Made by a program: the position numbers and the translations under genes. The notes under the pieces were generated by a model that saw nothing but the letters and a program-made list of their open reading frames with translations, searched no databases and was not told the DNA's origin. From positions 1-49,896 of the forward strand of contig NZ_JHUV01000014.1 in the NCBI RefSeq assembly GCF_000619805.1: 49,896 nucleotides of DNA. The letters are read 5' to 3'. The stretch is from Sulfurihydrogenibium subterraneum DSM 15120. Its GTDB lineage: Bacteria; Aquificota; Aquificia; Aquificales; Hydrogenothermaceae. Shown here piece by piece: positions 40,533-49,478 of the stretch (position 1 is its first letter; the number at the start of each line of letters is the position of its first letter).

Positions 40533-41643
40533 AAAATCTTTTAGAGTACAAAAATACAAAAAATCCTAAAATTGGAAAAACACTCATAAGCATTGCTGAC
40601 AATCTATAATTATCCTGTGATATAAAAAGCAACGTCCCCCAGATGAACAGTCCCGTTGTTGAAGCAAGTCTCTCAGTTAAAGATAAAAAAGACATTCTTG
40701 TAGATACCTCTTCGTGGGGAAAGTTTGAGATTATGTAAACTCTTGATACAGTCCAAAGGTGTGATAGAGAAAATCCTGCAAAAAACCCAGCTACTAAAAT
40801 TAAGTCTTTTGGAATAAAAGGTAGCGATATTAAAAATCCTGCCCATAAGAAAAAACCCAGTGGAAATACCTTATCACTCGAAAACTTGTCTAAAATTTTA
40901 CCCCAAAAAACACCTCCTACTATACCCCCCACAGCTGAAAGACCAATTACTTTGTAAATTTGTGTATCTTCCAAACCAAAAACATTTTTTAGATAGATAC
41001 TCATCATAGCTATCAAGGTATTTGCTACTTCTGTTAAAGATAAAATAGAGATTATAGTTAGGATAAACCTTTTATCTTTAAAAACCTCTTTTAGACTTAC
41101 ATTATGTTTTTGAGATGGATTTTCTAAAAAAAGAAAAGAAGGAATAGCAAATAGAAAGAAAATTAATCCTGTTATAAAATAAACTGCAGGAATAGACAAA
41201 ACTTTTGCAAAAAAGATAAGTGCAATTGCTGACCCAACATATCCAAAACTCACCCCAAAACCAGATGCTAAACCCTTTGTCTCAAAATTTAAAAGTAGTG
41301 AGTTATAAAAAACAAAACTCTGCTGATGGGTTATGGACATAAGAGAAAAAATAAAGAGAGACAAAATTGGTAAACTTTCTAAAAAACCCAAGGAAAAACA
41401 TAAAATGGCTGTTAAAGTAGCAAAAACAATAAACCCTTCTTTCCTTTTTCCAGTTCTATCAACGTACTTACCTATCTCAAGAGCAAACAAAAAAGAAAGT
41501 AAAAAAGAAAAACTGTAAACGTAGCTGTAAATTTTCGGGTCAACGTACTTTGTTATATAAAGGGGGAAGAAAACAGAGTAAATTAAAGCTCCTAGTATGG
41601 TTTCCCCTGTATCAAAGAGAGAAAAGGAGAGTATTTTTTTCAT
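40525..41643 (-). CDS. MFS transporter
   Basis: A 372-residue inner-membrane protein with about 11-12 helices in two halves. Between helices 2 and 3 is the MFS loop GKYVDRTGKRKEGF, and the second half has GGVFWGKILDKFSSDKVFP at the equivalent place. The N-terminal SLFDTGETILGALIYSVFFP resembles Atg22/UMF1-type transporters. Substrate unknown. Its end overlaps the cupredoxin gene on the opposite strand, and its start touches the pseudouridine synthase stop. Confidence 0.85.
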   Translation of the reverse strand: MKKILSFSLFDTGETILGALIYSVFFPLYITKYVDPKIYSYVYSFSFLLSFLFALEIGKYVDRTGKRKEGFIVFATLTAILCFSLGFLESLPILSLFIFSLMSITHQQSFVFYNSLLLNFETKGLASGFGVSFGYVGSAIALIFFAKVLSIPAVYFITGLIFFLFAIPSFLFLENPSQKHNVSLKEVFKDKRFILTIISILSLTEVANTLIAMMSIYLKNVFGLEDTQIYKVIGLSAVGGIVGGVFWGKILDKFSSDKVFPLGFFLWAGFLISLPFIPKDLILVAGFFAGFSLSHLWTVSRVYIISNFPHEEVSTRMSFLSLTERLASTTGLFIWGTLLFISQDNYRLSAMLMSVFPILGFFVFLYSKRFST

Positions 41644-42413
41644 TACTCTAAGTTAACAAGATTTTTTAAGTTTTTTATCTCTTCTTCTGTTAATGGGCGA
41701 TAATTTCCTATCTCAAGATTTTTATCAAGTTTAAGATTGCCCATTCTAATTCTTTTTAGATACTTAACAGGATGACCTAAAGACTGCATTATCTTTTTTA
41801 CTATGTGGTACTTTCCTTCTGAAACTGTTATTAAAATTTTAGACTCTTCTTTTGATGAAGATAAAACCTTTACTTTAAAAGGTTTTGTTTTGTATTTGTC
41901 TTTTTTCAAGTAAATCCCTTCTTTTTCAAAAGGAGAAAAATCGATTTTTGAAACATCTCCCTCTACAATGGCATAATACTCTTTTTCTATGTTCCACTTT
42001 GGATGGGCTAATCTGTGTGCCAATTGACCATCTGTTGTTAGTATTAAAAGTCCTTCTGTGTCTAAGTCTAATCTTCCTATGGGAAAAAGTCTGTCTTTGA
42101 TAGGCTCATCAGTTAAAAGCTCTATTACAGTTGGATAGTTTTCATCGTAAGTAGCAGTTATATACCCTGAAGGCTTGTTTAACATAAAGTAAAAATTTTC
42201 CTGATATTCTACATCTTCATCTTCCACTGTTATTTTATCTTTTAAAGGGTCTATATGTATAGAAGGGTCTTTTACTTCTTTATCGTTTACCTTTACAAAT
42301 CTTTTTTTTATGAGTTTCTGAACCTCAGACCTACTTCCAAAACCTTGATTTGCTAAAAATCTATCTAATCTAATATTAGGCTCCTTTTTTATAAAGGGGC
42401 ATAAAAGCCCCAT
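41643..42413 (-). CDS. RsuA/RluB-family pseudouridine synthase
   Basis: A 256-residue rRNA-modifying enzyme with an N-terminal S4 RNA-binding domain (RLDRFLANQGFGSRSEVQKLI, about 16-36) and the catalytic GRLDLDTEGLLILTTDG with the nucleophilic Asp. It is likely RluB-like by length. The only ATG (42413) lies in a GC-rich hairpin and has no ribosome site. A good site (AAAAAAGGAG) lies 12 codons in, followed six bases later by an in-frame ATT (codon 14), which would still retain the whole S4 domain, so the true start is in doubt. Confidence 0.9.
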   Translation of the reverse strand: MGLLCPFIKKEPNIRLDRFLANQGFGSRSEVQKLIKKRFVKVNDKEVKDPSIHIDPLKDKITVEDEDVEYQENFYFMLNKPSGYITATYDENYPTVIELLTDEPIKDRLFPIGRLDLDTEGLLILTTDGQLAHRLAHPKWNIEKEYYAIVEGDVSKIDFSPFEKEGIYLKKDKYKTKPFKVKVLSSSKEESKILITVSEGKYHIVKKIMQSLGHPVKYLKRIRMGNLKLDKNLEIGNYRPLTEEEIKNLKNLVNLE

Positions 42414-42420
42414 TTTTATA
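42390..42420 (-). terminator. Hairpin after hup, overlapping the next start codon
   Basis: GGGGC (42396-42400) pairs with GCCCC (42407-42411), with TATAAA/TTTATA arms (42390-42395 with 42415-42420) outside a 3-base bulge. It follows the hup stop by four bases, so is in the place of a terminator, but only TTTAT follows on the minus strand. It includes the ATG of the pseudouridine synthase gene and may act as a leaky terminator or control its translation. Confidence 0.5.
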
Positions 42421-42423
42421 CAA

Positions 42424-42699
42424 TTACTTGTTTACAGCTTCTTTTAATGCTTTTGCAGCTGTAAATGCCACTACTTTTCTTGCAGGGATTTTAATTTCTT
42501 TTCCTGTTCTAGGGTTTCTACCTTTTCTTTCTTTTCTCTCTCTTACATTAAATATTCCAAATCCAGGAATAGCTACTCTTTCTCCCTTAGAGATAGCGTC
42601 TACTACCGCCTCTATGGCTGCATTTACAGCTTTCTCAGCCGCAGCCTTTTTTAAACCGGCTTTCTGTGCAACAACTGATATAAGTTCTTTTTTTGTCAT
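42424..42699 (-). CDS. hup: DNA-binding protein HU
   Basis: A 91-residue histone-like protein that bends DNA. N-terminal MTKKELISVVAQKAGLKKAAAEKAV, the IPGFGIFNVRERKERKGRNPRTGKEI beta-arm with the intercalating Pro, and AFTAAKALKEAVNK at the C-terminus match HU/IHF closely. AGGAGGG lies 7 bases before the ATG. It has its own promoter, overlapping the end of the upstream acyltransferase gene. Confidence 0.97.
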   Translation of the reverse strand: MTKKELISVVAQKAGLKKAAAEKAVNAAIEAVVDAISKGERVAIPGFGIFNVRERKERKGRNPRTGKEIKIPARKVVAFTAAKALKEAVNK

Positions 42700-42736
42700 A
42701 TCACACCCTCCTAAAAATATTTATTAACAAAAATTA

Positions 42737-42765
42737 AATTTACCTAAAAAATTATTATTTGTCAA
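42737..42765 (-). promoter_or_regulatory. Promoter of hup
   Basis: Minus-strand TTGACA (42760-42765), 17-base spacer, TAAATT (42737-42742), about 38 bases before the hup ATG. The -35 lies over the stop codon of the acyltransferase gene. Confidence 0.65.
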
Positions 42766-43646
42766 TATATTTTTTCTAAATCTTCGTTTTCTCTTGTTTT
42801 CCATCTTTTATGAACCCACAGGTACTGGTCAGGGTGTTTTCTTACATACTCTTCTATCTTTTTTGTATAAGCTTGGGTAATGTTAAAAGCTGTTTCATCT
42901 TCTGTACTCCCTTCCTGATAATAAAGCTTTTCTACAGTAAGGTAATATCTTTTATCTTCTTCGTTAAAATAAAGATATGAAGTTAATATAGGAACTTTAT
43001 ACTTGGCAACCAATTTAGCAGGAAAGTTAACTGTTGAAGCTTTTAACCCAAAAAAATCAACAAAGTATCCCCTGTGTCGTAAAGCGTTTTGGTCTACTAA
43101 AAAACTGATTACTTCTTTATTTTTTAGGGCGTTTAGAAAGTACTTTAATGGTTGGTCATGGTAAATTATTTTTATTCCTGACTCTTCTCTTATCTGAGTT
43201 ATTATTTTGTTTATCTTTTCATTTTTTTGCCTGTAAGCAAGGCTTGTAAGACCGTTTAAGTAGTAGGAAAGTCCTGTTCCGCACATTTCCCAGCTTGATA
43301 TGTGCCCTGATACTATTATTCCTCCTGTTTTTTTTATTTCTTCTAATAAATCCAAACCTTTTTCTATTTTAACTATATCTTCTATCTTCCCTGACTTTAC
43401 ATAATAAGGTTGTCTTGGAAATTCAACAATAACTCTTCCTATATTTTGTAAAGATTTTTTTCTAATGTAATCTCTCCAATTTTTATTCTTATCTGGAAAA
43501 GCTACACTTAAATTTTTCTCAATAACATCTTTACGATAGTTGATAAAGTATAGAAAGTTTCCAATTTGGTCTGCTTTTTTTAAAGCTTTTTTTCTATCTA
43601 AACTCTTGAAGTAGTTAAATGTAAAATTTATAAACCTATCAAGCAT
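42762..43646 (-). CDS. LpxL/HtrB-type lipid A acyltransferase
   Basis: A 294-residue membrane-associated lysophospholipid/lipid A late acyltransferase. Catalytic H-x4-E is in GHISSWEMCG, followed by LAYRQKNEKINKII, VSFLVDQNALRHRGYFVDFFG (substrate block) and the C-terminal YLWVHKRWK typical of LpxL. Start overlaps the end of the Nudix gene. The protein implies lipid A biosynthesis and therefore a Gram-negative outer membrane with LPS. Confidence 0.93.
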   Translation of the reverse strand: MLDRFINFTFNYFKSLDRKKALKKADQIGNFLYFINYRKDVIEKNLSVAFPDKNKNWRDYIRKKSLQNIGRVIVEFPRQPYYVKSGKIEDIVKIEKGLDLLEEIKKTGGIIVSGHISSWEMCGTGLSYYLNGLTSLAYRQKNEKINKIITQIREESGIKIIYHDQPLKYFLNALKNKEVISFLVDQNALRHRGYFVDFFGLKASTVNFPAKLVAKYKVPILTSYLYFNEEDKRYYLTVEKLYYQEGSTEDETAFNITQAYTKKIEEYVRKHPDQYLWVHKRWKTRENEDLEKIY

Positions 43647-44070
43647 TCACTTTTGAAAATTGCTTTAACTTACTGACAGCTAAAGAGAATATTTTTTTAT
43701 CTTTGTCAAAGGATAGTTTTTCTTCTACTTGGTTTATAGGAACCCATTCTGCAGCTTCTATTTCTTCTTTTTGTGGATTTAACTCTCCACCTACGTATCT
43801 CATTAGGTAGTAATAAACAAACTTGTGAATTGTATCAACACCAGACCTGTACCAATACTCTACATTTCCTAAGTAATCAAGAACTTCTGCATCTACTCCT
43901 GTTTCTTCTTTAACTTCTCTTACAGCTGCATCTTCTCTCTTTTCTGTTCTTTCTATATTTCCTTTAGGAAAACCGTATCTGTCTTTATTTTTAATAAGTA
44001 GAATATAAATTTGGTCTTGGTCTTCTTTAAATACAACTCCACCTGCAGAAAATTCCCACTTTACACTCAT
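43639..44070 (-). CDS. Nudix hydrolase
   Basis: A 143-residue Nudix protein hydrolysing a nucleoside diphosphate linked compound. The Nudix box G-x5-E-x7-REVKEETG is intact (GNIERTEKREDAAVREVKEE is its core, from about 38). The preceding FSAGGVVFKEDQDQIYILLI resembles Ap4A/diadenosine tetraphosphate hydrolases of the MutT type. AGGAGT precedes the ATG, and a minus-strand TATAAT lies at 44117-44122. Confidence 0.9.
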   Translation of the reverse strand: MSVKWEFSAGGVVFKEDQDQIYILLIKNKDRYGFPKGNIERTEKREDAAVREVKEETGVDAEVLDYLGNVEYWYRSGVDTIHKFVYYYLMRYVGGELNPQKEEIEAAEWVPINQVEEKLSFDKDKKIFSLAVSKLKQFSKVNA

Positions 44071-44149
44071 ATTCCACTCCTGTTAAATTTTAGTTAAAAA
44101 ATTTTAAAGAAAATATATTATATCATTTACTTCTACATGATTAAATGCT

Positions 44150-45625
44150 TTATTTAGTCTCCAGCATTTTCTTAAGCACTTCTTCCCAAACTGGAAGAAC
44201 TTTTTTCTTTACGTTTTCATCCATTTTAGCAACTTCTGGCCAATCTCTTAAGTAGCCTTCCTCTTTCCATTTTGTAGTGGCATCTATCCCCATTTTTCCG
44301 CCAAACCCCACGTAATTCGTTGAGTGGTCTAAAACATCTATAACCCCTTTTTGTATTATCACATCTCTTGACGGATCAACGTTATTACCCCATATCCATA
44401 GAACTTCGTTTAAATCTTGAACATTTACCCAGTCATCAAACACAACTATATTCTTTTCAAACATTAGCTGCCCTAATCCCCACAGTGCGTTTATTACTTT
44501 AAATGCATGACCTGGATATCTTTTTTTAATAGAAACAAAAGCAAAGTTATGGAAGCATCCTGCTATTGGAAGGTTATAATCTACTATTTCTGGAAGATTA
44601 AACTGAACCATAGGAAGGAATATTCTTTCCGTGGCTTTTCCAAGCCAGCCATCTTCCATCGGTGGTTTTCCTACTATCGTTGTTTGATAGATTGGGTCTT
44701 TTCTGTGGGTTATACAGGTTATGTGCATTAGAGGATACTTATCTACTGGTGTGTAAAATCCTGTATGGTCTCCAAAAGGTCCTTCATCGTGTAAAGGCTC
44801 CGATGGGTCTATGTAGCCTTCTATTACGATTTCTGCATCGGCAGGAACCTCTAACGGAACTGTTTCACATTTTACTAACTTAACACCTTTTTCTCTTATT
44901 ATTCCTGCAAATAAAAACTCGTCAACATCTTCTGGAAGTGGGGCAGAAGCACAGTAAGTTATTACAGGATCTGCACCTATAACTATTGCAACAGGTATCT
45001 TTTGTCCTAACTTTTTTGCTTTCCAGTAGTGGTGTGAACCACCTTTGTGGATCTGCCAATGTACTGTTAGTTTATCCTTATCTATCAGCTGTATCCTATA
45101 CATTCCTATGTTTCTTATACCGTTTTCAGGGTCTTTTGATATAACTATAGGAAGTGTTATAAACCTTCCTCCGTCTTTTGGCCAGCACTTTAAAACAGGA
45201 AAGTCAAATACGTTAATATCATCTCCTTTTTTTATAACTTCTTTACATTTTCCGTCTTTTACTATAACTGGTAAGGCATCGTTTAATTTTTTTAACTCTG
45301 GAAGCTTTTTTATTTTATCTAAAAATGTGTTTGGTATCTCTGGCTTTACTATCTTATACAGCTTCCATCCTATATCTTCAAAGTTTTTGACTCCAAGAGC
45401 CATTTTCATTCTTTTTTCACTACCAAAGGCATTTATCAAAACAGGTATGCCCTCATAACCTTCAACATTTTCAAAAAGAAGTGCTTTGCCACCTGCGAGC
45501 ATCTTCATCATTCTATCTGCTATCTCTGTGATTTCAAGGATAGGACTTACTTTTGATTTTACTCTGATAAGTTCGTTGTTTTTTTCTAAATCTCTTATAA
45601 ACTCTCTCAAGTCTTCGTAAGGCAT
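44150..45625 (-). CDS. UbiD-family prenyl-FMN decarboxylase
   Basis: A 491-residue UbiD-like decarboxylase, probably acting in menaquinone or other quinone synthesis. It carries the N-terminal MPYEDLREFIRDLEKNNELIRV, the prFMN and metal binding block HWQIHKGGSHHYWKAKKLG with PVAIVIGADP, and the catalytic acidic segment HDEGPFGDHTGFYTP. No UbiX prenyltransferase gene lies in the window. Last gene of the leftward cluster GH57-dUTPase-SppA-DUF502-UbiD. Confidence 0.93.
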   Translation of the reverse strand: MPYEDLREFIRDLEKNNELIRVKSKVSPILEITEIADRMMKMLAGGKALLFENVEGYEGIPVLINAFGSEKRMKMALGVKNFEDIGWKLYKIVKPEIPNTFLDKIKKLPELKKLNDALPVIVKDGKCKEVIKKGDDINVFDFPVLKCWPKDGGRFITLPIVISKDPENGIRNIGMYRIQLIDKDKLTVHWQIHKGGSHHYWKAKKLGQKIPVAIVIGADPVITYCASAPLPEDVDEFLFAGIIREKGVKLVKCETVPLEVPADAEIVIEGYIDPSEPLHDEGPFGDHTGFYTPVDKYPLMHITCITHRKDPIYQTTIVGKPPMEDGWLGKATERIFLPMVQFNLPEIVDYNLPIAGCFHNFAFVSIKKRYPGHAFKVINALWGLGQLMFEKNIVVFDDWVNVQDLNEVLWIWGNNVDPSRDVIIQKGVIDVLDHSTNYVGFGGKMGIDATTKWKEEGYLRDWPEVAKMDENVKKKVLPVWEEVLKKMLETK

Positions 45626-45626
45626 C

Positions 45627-46262
45627 TTATTCTCCGTTTGCAGAAACTTCTCCTGCAGGGGCTTGATTATCTTTAACTAATTTTATATGTTTTTTTATTA
45701 CAAGTCCACCTGATACAATTGTTCTCATTGCCTCTTCAACGGTTAAATCTGTTATTATAATGTCTTGCTTTTTCACCATAATAGCAAAGCCAGAAGTAGG
45801 GTTAATTGCAGCAGGAACAAATACAATATAGTAGTCTTCTTCACATATTTTTAACTGATTAGCTATAAAACCTATTGCATAGGTATCTTGATGAGGAAAT
45901 CTAACCAAAGCAACTTTAGAAAAGTTTTCCTTTTTTGAAAAGAGAGTCTCCATAGTTTGTTTTGTAGCGTTGTAAACAGACCCTGCAACTGGAATCTTTG
46001 ATATTAAAGACTCTACATACGCTAAAAACTTCTTACCAAAGTAATTTTGAGCAAGAAGTCCAAGAATAAATATTATAGATAGGGTCACTAATATACCTAA
46101 TCCTGGAATATGAGGCGTAGGAATTCCAATCTCTTCTAAATACGGAAGTATTAGGTTGTTTACGACGGATAGAAGGGTTTTTATAACCCATACAGTTACA
46201 ATTATAGGGATTAAAACAAATAATCCTGTTATGAATATGTTTTTAATATTTATGCTTTTCAT
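45627..46262 (-). CDS. DUF502-family membrane protein
   Basis: A 211-residue protein with two membrane helices (about 9-38 and 55-75) flanking a TPHIPGLGI turn and a soluble C-terminal domain (VALVRFPHQDTYAIGFIANQ, then FVPAAINPTSGFAIMV). This matches DUF502, whose function is unknown. Start overlaps the upstream protease gene; the stop is 1 base from ubiD. Confidence 0.88.
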   Translation of the reverse strand: MKSINIKNIFITGLFVLIPIIVTVWVIKTLLSVVNNLILPYLEEIGIPTPHIPGLGILVTLSIIFILGLLAQNYFGKKFLAYVESLISKIPVAGSVYNATKQTMETLFSKKENFSKVALVRFPHQDTYAIGFIANQLKICEEDYYIVFVPAAINPTSGFAIMVKKQDIIITDLTVEEAMRTIVSGGLVIKKHIKLVKDNQAPAGEVSANGE

Positions 46263-47110
46263 TACTTTTTAACCGCCTCTGGTCTTCTTACAGGTTCTGG
46301 CAAGTATTGAACTGCTGGTATCCCTGTTGGTTGAGGATATAAATCCATAAGTGCGTATACTTCCTCAGGCATATCTGTTGATACGTTTAATCCCAGCTGC
46401 TGTAAATGTTCTACTGTAATAGGAAAGTCGTGGGTGTACTTTCCTTGAGAAAGCTCTTCTGCTATTGTTTGTGCTTTTTCTAAAGGATGACCTTTCTTAA
46501 CTAAAAGATTTACTACTGTATCATACATCTGTTTTAAAGCTTTTTTACTCATATCTATTTTTACTAATGTTTGGTCATCTATATCTTTAGGGTCTTTTAG
46601 TTTTTCTATGGCCACTAAAGAAGCTGCAGGCTCTGTTCCAAGTTGTGGGTCTACAGGTCCTAAAACTGCGTGTTTATCTATTACAATTTCATCTGCTGCT
46701 AAAGCTATCAAAGTTCCTCCAGACATTGCAAAGTGTGGTACTATCACTCTAACCTTAGCAGGGTGGTCTGCCAGTGCTTTTGCTATCTGTGTAGCTGCCA
46801 GCGCAATTCCTCCAGGAGTGTGTACTATAAAGTCAATCGGTTTATCTTTAGGAGTCATTCTTATTGCTCGTAAAACAGCTTCTGAGTCTTCTATAGTTAT
46901 CATTCTCATCATAAAAAAGCCAAATAAAGACCTTGTTTCTTGCCTGTGGATTAAAGTTATAACTTTACTTCCGTATATATCTTCTATGGCTTTTAATATT
47001 CTCTCTCTACTCCATTGAAGCATCTGAGCTTGAAGTATGGGCATTATCAACATAAAGAGGAAGATAAACCAAAACAACTGACTTATAAAGAAAAATCCTG
47101 TGTTTTCCAT
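46262..47110 (-). CDS. SppA/ClpP-like membrane serine protease (SDH family)
   Basis: A 282-residue protein with one N-terminal membrane helix (about 6-28) and a cytoplasmic ClpP/crotonase-fold domain. IVHTPGGIALAATQIAKAL and HFAMSGGTLIALAADEIVID carry the likely nucleophile S130, followed by HAVLGPVDPQLG. It belongs to the SppA-like SDH group (DUF114) of archaea and thermophiles. The C-terminal tail is Pro/Arg/Lys-rich. A role in membrane protein quality control is inferred. Confidence 0.88.
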   Translation of the reverse strand: MENTGFFFISQLFWFIFLFMLIMPILQAQMLQWSRERILKAIEDIYGSKVITLIHRQETRSLFGFFMMRMITIEDSEAVLRAIRMTPKDKPIDFIVHTPGGIALAATQIAKALADHPAKVRVIVPHFAMSGGTLIALAADEIVIDKHAVLGPVDPQLGTEPAASLVAIEKLKDPKDIDDQTLVKIDMSKKALKQMYDTVVNLLVKKGHPLEKAQTIAEELSQGKYTHDFPITVEHLQQLGLNVSTDMPEEVYALMDLYPQPTGIPAVQYLPEPVRRPEAVKK

Positions 47111-47113
47111 CTG

Positions 47114-47788
47114 CTACACTCCTATACTACTAAATCCTTCTCTTATTTTTCTTTCCAACTGATTTAAGTCATCTACTTCTTTTATGATTTTTATCAAATA
47201 CTTGTTATCTTCAAGACCATTGATTATTTTTTTATAATCTCCTGATTTGTATCCCATTTCCTGTCTTATATGGTTTAGTATGTTTTTACCATAATACAGT
47301 AGATACAGTTTATCAAAGCCCATTAATCTTTTTGTAATTAAACCAAAAAAGAATAAAACACCCTTTAGGTCTTGTCTTAACGATTTTTCTGCTATCCTTT
47401 CAAGTAAAAATATGTACTCTTTGTATTTATCACTATCTTTCTGATAAATGTCTGCTAAATAGTGGTTTATGTATTCTCCCTCTATACCTTTAAGATTTGT
47501 AAAGTCCTCATTTAAACCTTTGTAAAAATAGGTTAAATCTGGTTTGTTCTCCATAAGAATCAGAGATAGGACAAAGTGAAAAATATCTGCAAGCTCTATT
47601 TCAAGGTTTTCTAAATCAGGTTCAACCTTTTTCCACCATTTCCAAGGAAGGCTTTCTACAGCTTCTGCACATTCAAGCCATATAGCTCTACAAAAGTCTT
47701 CTTTTTTTCTTATCTGTTTCCAGTCTTTATTTATTTTTTGGTTAAGAGTGTCTTGTAATTCTAAACACTGTTTTATCTTTTCTTCCAA
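47114..47788 (-). CDS. Dimeric dUTPase (MazG-like fold)
   Basis: A 224-residue all-alpha dUTP/dUDP diphosphatase of the dUTPase_2 type. Metal-binding helices are seen in LECAEAVESLPWKWWKK (E-x2-E) and LEIELADIFHFVLSL (E-x2-D), as in the dimeric dUTPases of trypanosomes and some bacteria. It removes dUTP and provides dUMP. Located between the GH57 gene and the protease gene, 12 and 3 bases away, so in one transcript. Confidence 0.9.
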   Translation of the reverse strand: MEEKIKQCLELQDTLNQKINKDWKQIRKKEDFCRAIWLECAEAVESLPWKWWKKVEPDLENLEIELADIFHFVLSLILMENKPDLTYFYKGLNEDFTNLKGIEGEYINHYLADIYQKDSDKYKEYIFLLERIAEKSLRQDLKGVLFFFGLITKRLMGFDKLYLLYYGKNILNHIRQEMGYKSGDYKKIINGLEDNKYLIKIIKEVDDLNQLERKIREGFSSIGV

Positions 47789-47800
47789 TCTTTAACTCCC

Positions 47801-49351
47801 TTATAAAATTTCTGAAAATATTGAATTTTTTTCTTTCAATTTATTCAAATAATCAAAATCTATTATATTTGTGTCTAACATCTCTTTCAACCTATAAAAG
47901 TTGTGGATATGTTCTTTAAGTCTGTTTGTTGCGTACTGTTTTGCCGTCTGTGTAGTTATAAGAAAAGTCCAGTCGCTACTTTGAGCTAAAAGAAGTTCTC
48001 TTTCCATCTGTTTTATTATATCATTACTTCCATAGATTTTTTTAAGTTGTACAAAGTCTTCTTCCATCTGGTGAAGGTACTTATAAACCCAGTGGTTTTC
48101 AGGATTTAACCAAACTTCGTAGTATCCTTTATCTCCCCAAGATGATGGTGAAGGTTTTATTTCTTGGTTTTCGGGATAAAGTTGTAAATACTCAGAAGGG
48201 GTTATTGATTTAAACTGTTTGTAAGCATCTATCATTTTAAATACGTTGTATAAAAAGTCTGGACCTTCAAACCACCAGTGTCCAAAAAGTTCTGCATCAT
48301 AAGGACTAACTACTATAGGAAGTCTATCCATATACTTTGATAGATGTTCCATCTGTTTTTCTCTTGATATGTGAAAGTGTCCTGCGTGTACTTTCGTCAT
48401 CTCATAAGCTTTATCCGGGTCGTAAGGTTTTTTCTGTGATAAATCGACATCTCCTGTAATTTTGTAGTACTTTATTCCAGTATAAACTCTTATTCCGTCA
48501 GGACTTATAAAATCTTTTATGTACTCAAAGTCAAGGTCAAAACCTATGTCTCTGTAAAAATCTCTGTAATTTGAGTCTCCAGGATATCCTTCTTTTGCAC
48601 TCCACACTTGCTTTGAAGATTCAGGGTCTCTTGCAAAAACTGCTACCTTTTCAGGCGTATAAACAGGAGCAAAAACACCATATCTTGGGAAAGGTTTTCC
48701 AAAAATAACGCCGTGAGAATCCATAAAAAAGTAATCTATTCCATACTTTGAAAGTACCTTGTCAAGTCCATCGTAGTACGCACACTCAGCAAGCCATATA
48801 CCTTTTGGTTTTTTTCCAAAAAATCTCTCATGGGATTTTACAGCTAAATCTATCTGTCTTTCTACAGCTGTAATATTTGGAGATAGTAAAGGTAAAAATC
48901 CGTGGGTAGCATTACAAGTGATTATCTCTAAATTTTTACTTTCTTCAAAGTATCTGTATCCGTTTAAAACATTCTTATCTAAAAATCCGTAATAAAAATC
49001 CTTTATTTTAAGTAATCTTTCATTGTAAAATCTTGCAAGTTTGTTAAACGTTGGACTTGCCTTTGTCCTGTTTATCTCCTTTTCTGTAAGCAGTATCATT
49101 TTATCTAAGTATTTTTCATACTTAGACATTAGATGTTTATCTGTTAACATGTTTGCCAGCGGTGGAGTTATAGAGGTCGTAAGTTTAAAATCAATACCTT
49201 CATCTTTGAGTTTTTTAAAAGTCATTAAAAGTGGGATGTAAGTCTCAGTAATAGCTTCAAAAAGCCAGTGTTCCTCTAAAAAGTAATCATACTCAGGATG
49301 TTTGACAAAAGGTAAGTGGGAATGTAAAACAAGCATCCAATAACCTTTCAT
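47801..49351 (-). CDS. GH57 1,4-alpha-glucan branching enzyme
   Basis: A 516-residue cytoplasmic enzyme making alpha-1,6 branches in glycogen. GH57 features are complete: VLHSHLPFVKHPE at the start, nucleophile E189 in GIWLAECAYYDGLD, acid/base D352 in SPYDAELFGHWWFEGP, and the C-terminal helical domain (about 405-516) common to this type. Length matches the thermophile enzymes. A minus-strand TATAAT at 49383-49388 and a GGGGGAG ribosome site lie upstream; it is the first gene of the cluster running to ubiD. Confidence 0.94.
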   Translation of the reverse strand: MKGYWMLVLHSHLPFVKHPEYDYFLEEHWLFEAITETYIPLLMTFKKLKDEGIDFKLTTSITPPLANMLTDKHLMSKYEKYLDKMILLTEKEINRTKASPTFNKLARFYNERLLKIKDFYYGFLDKNVLNGYRYFEESKNLEIITCNATHGFLPLLSPNITAVERQIDLAVKSHERFFGKKPKGIWLAECAYYDGLDKVLSKYGIDYFFMDSHGVIFGKPFPRYGVFAPVYTPEKVAVFARDPESSKQVWSAKEGYPGDSNYRDFYRDIGFDLDFEYIKDFISPDGIRVYTGIKYYKITGDVDLSQKKPYDPDKAYEMTKVHAGHFHISREKQMEHLSKYMDRLPIVVSPYDAELFGHWWFEGPDFLYNVFKMIDAYKQFKSITPSEYLQLYPENQEIKPSPSSWGDKGYYEVWLNPENHWVYKYLHQMEEDFVQLKKIYGSNDIIKQMERELLLAQSSDWTFLITTQTAKQYATNRLKEHIHNFYRLKEMLDTNIIDFDYLNKLKEKNSIFSEIL

Positions 49352-49449
49352 GGTATTCTCCCCCTTGGGATTTTATATGTATATTATATAATGATTTTGT
49401 TAAGATATTTTGAAGGTGCGGTTAAAGATAGAATGATTTTTGATGGGAA

Positions 49450-49466
49450 GGGGGAAAATATCCCCC
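49450..49466. terminator. Hairpin after the repeat lipoprotein gene
   Basis: GGGGG (49450-49454) pairs with CCCCC (49462-49466) around AAAATAT. It lies just past the minus-strand lipoprotein stop and 60 bases before the GH57 promoter. T's are few on the minus strand, so it is a modest terminator. Confidence 0.5.
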
Positions 49467-49478
49467 TTTATTGGTGAA

